Shown here: positions 5,871-6,834 of the stretch, in pieces
Numbering within the stretch: position 1 is the first letter of the stretch
Layout: each line of letters begins with the position of its first letter
From: Pseudomonadota bacterium
GTDB lineage: Bacteria; Pseudomonadota; Alphaproteobacteria; Rhizobiales; Kaistiaceae
NCBI GenBank assembly: GCA_023433185.1
Contig: JAEZEN010000598.1
Coordinates: forward strand, 1 to 6,834
Direction: 5' to 3'
DNA length: 6,834 nucleotides
The notes under the pieces: generated by a model
What the model was told of the DNA's origin: nothing
Seen by the model: the letters and a program-made list of their open reading frames with translations, nothing else
Database searches by the model: none
Position numbers and translations under genes: made by a program

Positions 5871-6110
5871 TCAGGTGCGCCGCTTCGTCCGGGCTGAAGC
5901 GCGGTTCGCCGTCGGCGTGTCCTGCACCTCGTCCAGGGTCGGCTCGGACGGTGCGATGCCGCCGGCGTCCCCGTCGCCTCCGGCCTCGGCCGTCGCGGCG
6001 AGTTCCGCTTCCGCCGCGGCCCAATGCTCGGCGTCCTGCCCTTCGGGCCGACCCGCCTCTTCCCAGATCCTGTAAGCGCGATGTGCAATCCGCTCGTGTC
6101 TTTCGGTCAT
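5871..6110 (-). CDS. DUF2934 domain protein, 79 aa
   Basis: Residues 4-38 match the DUF2934 pattern: RIAHRAYRIWEEAGRPEGQDAEHWAAAEAE, a short helical motif found in many small rhizobial proteins. Function is unknown. The rest is a low-complexity acidic, Gly/Ala-rich linker (40-65) ending in a basic tail ASARTKRRT, probably disordered. ATG 6110 follows an almost ideal Shine-Dalgarno sequence (AAGGAGG, plus-strand 6116-6122, 5-nt spacer). A perfect EcfG-type promoter is placed just upstream, so expression under general stress is expected. A hairpin terminator abuts the stop codon. Confidence 0.92.
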   Translation of the reverse strand: MTERHERIAHRAYRIWEEAGRPEGQDAEHWAAAEAELAATAEAGGDGDAGGIAPSEPTLDEVQDTPTANRASARTKRRT

Positions 6111-6133
6111 CTTCGCCTCCTTGAACCGCGCTC

Positions 6134-6158
6134 AACGCGCCCGGTGTCGCGGTGTTCC
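6134..6158 (-). promoter_or_regulatory. EcfG (general stress response) promoter of the DUF2934 gene
   Basis: On the minus strand GGAAC (6158-6154), a 16-bp spacer and CGTT (6137-6134) match exactly the consensus reported for the alphaproteobacterial ECF sigma factor EcfG (GGAAC-N16/17-CGTT). The predicted start near 6127 lies just ahead of the Shine-Dalgarno sequence at 6122-6116, giving a leader of about 17 nt before ATG 6110. Orientation, spacing and distance all agree. Confidence 0.75.
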
Positions 6159-6159
6159 G

Positions 6160-6177
6160 CCCGGGGCCTGCCCCGGG
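6160..6177. repeat. GC-rich palindrome between the divergent genes
   Basis: CCCGGGGC (6160-6167) and GCCCCGGG (6170-6177) are perfect inverted arms separated by CT. It lies directly upstream of the EcfG -35 element of the DUF2934 gene. It resembles the CCCGGGG-type dispersed palindromes of alphaproteobacterial intergenic regions. Whether it is such a repeat, a regulator site or chance at this GC content is not decidable here. Apart from this and the promoter, I see little else in 6123-6300. Confidence 0.4.
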
Positions 6178-6300
6178 GACCCGCTGGTCTCTCCACCGGT
6201 GCCCCGCGGGATTTCAGCGCTTGCAAAGCGCCGGGCGATTGGGAATCGTCGGCCGGAGTGAGAGGACCGGCGGCCTTGCGGATGTCCCGCGCCGGTCAAC

Positions 6301-6304
6301 GAGG
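6301..6304 (+). promoter_or_regulatory. Ribosome binding site that decides GTG 6313 as start
   Basis: GAGG at 6301-6304 is 8 nt before GTG 6313 but 17 nt before the in-frame ATG 6322, so the GTG is favoured. The site is short, so the choice is not firm. Confidence 0.45.
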
Positions 6305-6312
6305 CTCGCGTT

Positions 6313-6834
6313 GTGCCGTCCATGCTCGAGACCTTCATCGCCGGCAGTCCGACGCTTGCGGTCGTCGCGGCCGTCATTGTCGTCCTTTTCCTCGCGCTCG
6401 TCCTCGCCGCGGCGATCGCCAACGGGCGCGACCGGCGGTCGAACACGGCTGCGCGGGCGGAGCCGCGGGGCGGCCCGGAGGACCACGACGAACGCGATCG
6501 ATCCGACCCGACCCATCTTCCGCTGTCGGCGCCGGCCTCACCCGAGGCCGCCCGCCGCGGCTTCGGCCTGGCGGCGCTGGTGCTCGCCTTCGCGATCGGA
6601 CTCGCCGCAGGCATCGGGGCGATGGCGACGGCGCGGGACGACATCGCGGCGGGGCTCGCCCAGCTGGCATCGCTCGTCGCTTCGGATGACGGGGACCCTG
6701 GCGCCGGCGCGGCGCCGGAGGAAGGTGGCGTCGAAGCGCGCGCCTCCGGCGCGGACGCCCCGCGGCAGGTGGACGGCGACGTTGCGGCGCGTCTCGCCCG
6801 CGTCGCGGCGCGCCGGGAGGAGACGCTCCCCCGC
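6313..6834 (+). CDS. Unrecognised two-pass membrane protein, truncated by window end
   Basis: The frame is open from GTG 6313 to the last base (174 codons visible) with strong GC3 bias and no stop. There are two clear hydrophobic segments: residues 13-36 (VVAAVIVVLFLALVLAAAIA) and about 83-106 (GFGLAALVLAFAIGLAAGIG). They are separated by a charged, probably disordered loop (37-82) rich in Arg, Asp, Glu and Pro. After the second segment come an Asp/Glu/Gly/Ala-rich stretch (113-160) and a basic helix-like piece (ARLARVAARREE). I recognise no family and no catalytic motif. The start could also be ATG 6322. No convincing promoter is visible in the 200 bp shared with the divergent DUF2934 gene. 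Confidence 0.75.
   Translation, partial: MPSMLETFIAGSPTLAVVAAVIVVLFLALVLAAAIANGRDRRSNTAARAEPRGGPEDHDERDRSDPTHLPLSAPASPEAARRGFGLAALVLAFAIGLAAGIGAMATARDDIAAGLAQLASLVASDDGDPGAGAAPEEGGVEARASGADAPRQVDGDVAARLARVAARREETLPR

Noticed and set aside
5356..6135. Upstream extension of the DUF952 frame to 373 aa
   Set aside because: The conserved DUF952 N-terminus begins at ATG 5355. The extension crosses the divergent winged-helix gene and the DUF2934 gene.
6217..6231. Small hairpin GCGCTT/AAGCGC in the intergenic region
   Set aside because: A 6-bp stem with a 3-nt loop, not next to a stop codon. Too weak to call.
6242..6266. GGAAT as a possible EcfG -35 for the rightmost gene
   Set aside because: No CGTT or similar -10 element occurs 16 or 17 bp downstream.
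6024..6689. 221-aa plus-strand frame across the divergent intergenic region
   Set aside because: It begins inside the DUF2934 gene on the opposite strand and overlaps the membrane protein frame out of phase, with Arg-rich shadow composition.

Overview
The window looks like ordinary chromosomal DNA from a high-GC alphaproteobacterium, most likely Hyphomicrobiales (Rhizobiales). The grounds are codon bias (almost all third positions G or C), frequent GTG starts, DUF6460 and DUF2934 proteins that are typical of this order, a cisplatin-type ATP-dependent DNA ligase, a Sinorhizobium-like CTATAT -10 box, and one exact EcfG-type (GGAAC-N16-CGTT) stress promoter. No RNA gene, insertion sequence, CRISPR array or phage gene is visible.

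Layout, left to right. (1) 1-1398 (+): the 3' part of an ATP-dependent DNA ligase gene, with a palindromic REP-like sequence at the window edge that reads in frame with it. (2) 1461-1739 (+): a small membrane protein (DUF6460) with its own promoter. (3) 1795-3965 (+): a DinF-type MATE exporter translationally coupled (GTGA overlap) to an unrecognised 277-residue protein that reads like a TIM barrel. (4) 3944-5355 (-): a DUF952 gene coupled (again GTGA) to pyrD, quinone-type dihydroorotate dehydrogenase. The pyrD 3' end overlaps the 3' end of the TIM-barrel gene by 22 bp. (5) 5569-5817 (+): a small winged-helix-like protein. (6) 5871-6110 (-): a small DUF2934 protein, convergent with (5) and sharing a probable bidirectional terminator at 5848-5870. 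(7) 6313 to the right edge (+): an unrecognised two-pass membrane protein, truncated by the window.

How the parts relate. The left half is four co-directional genes with no evident common pathway: DNA repair, small membrane protein, exporter and predicted barrel enzyme. The tightest functional units are the two GTGA-coupled pairs, MATE + TIM barrel and DUF952 + PyrD. The most informative regulatory signal is a perfect EcfG (general stress response) promoter just upstream of the DUF2934 gene. A one-mismatch version with identical spacing lies upstream of the neighbouring winged-helix gene, which suggests that this pair of small convergent genes belongs to the stress regulon. No intergenic stretch exceeds 300 bp.
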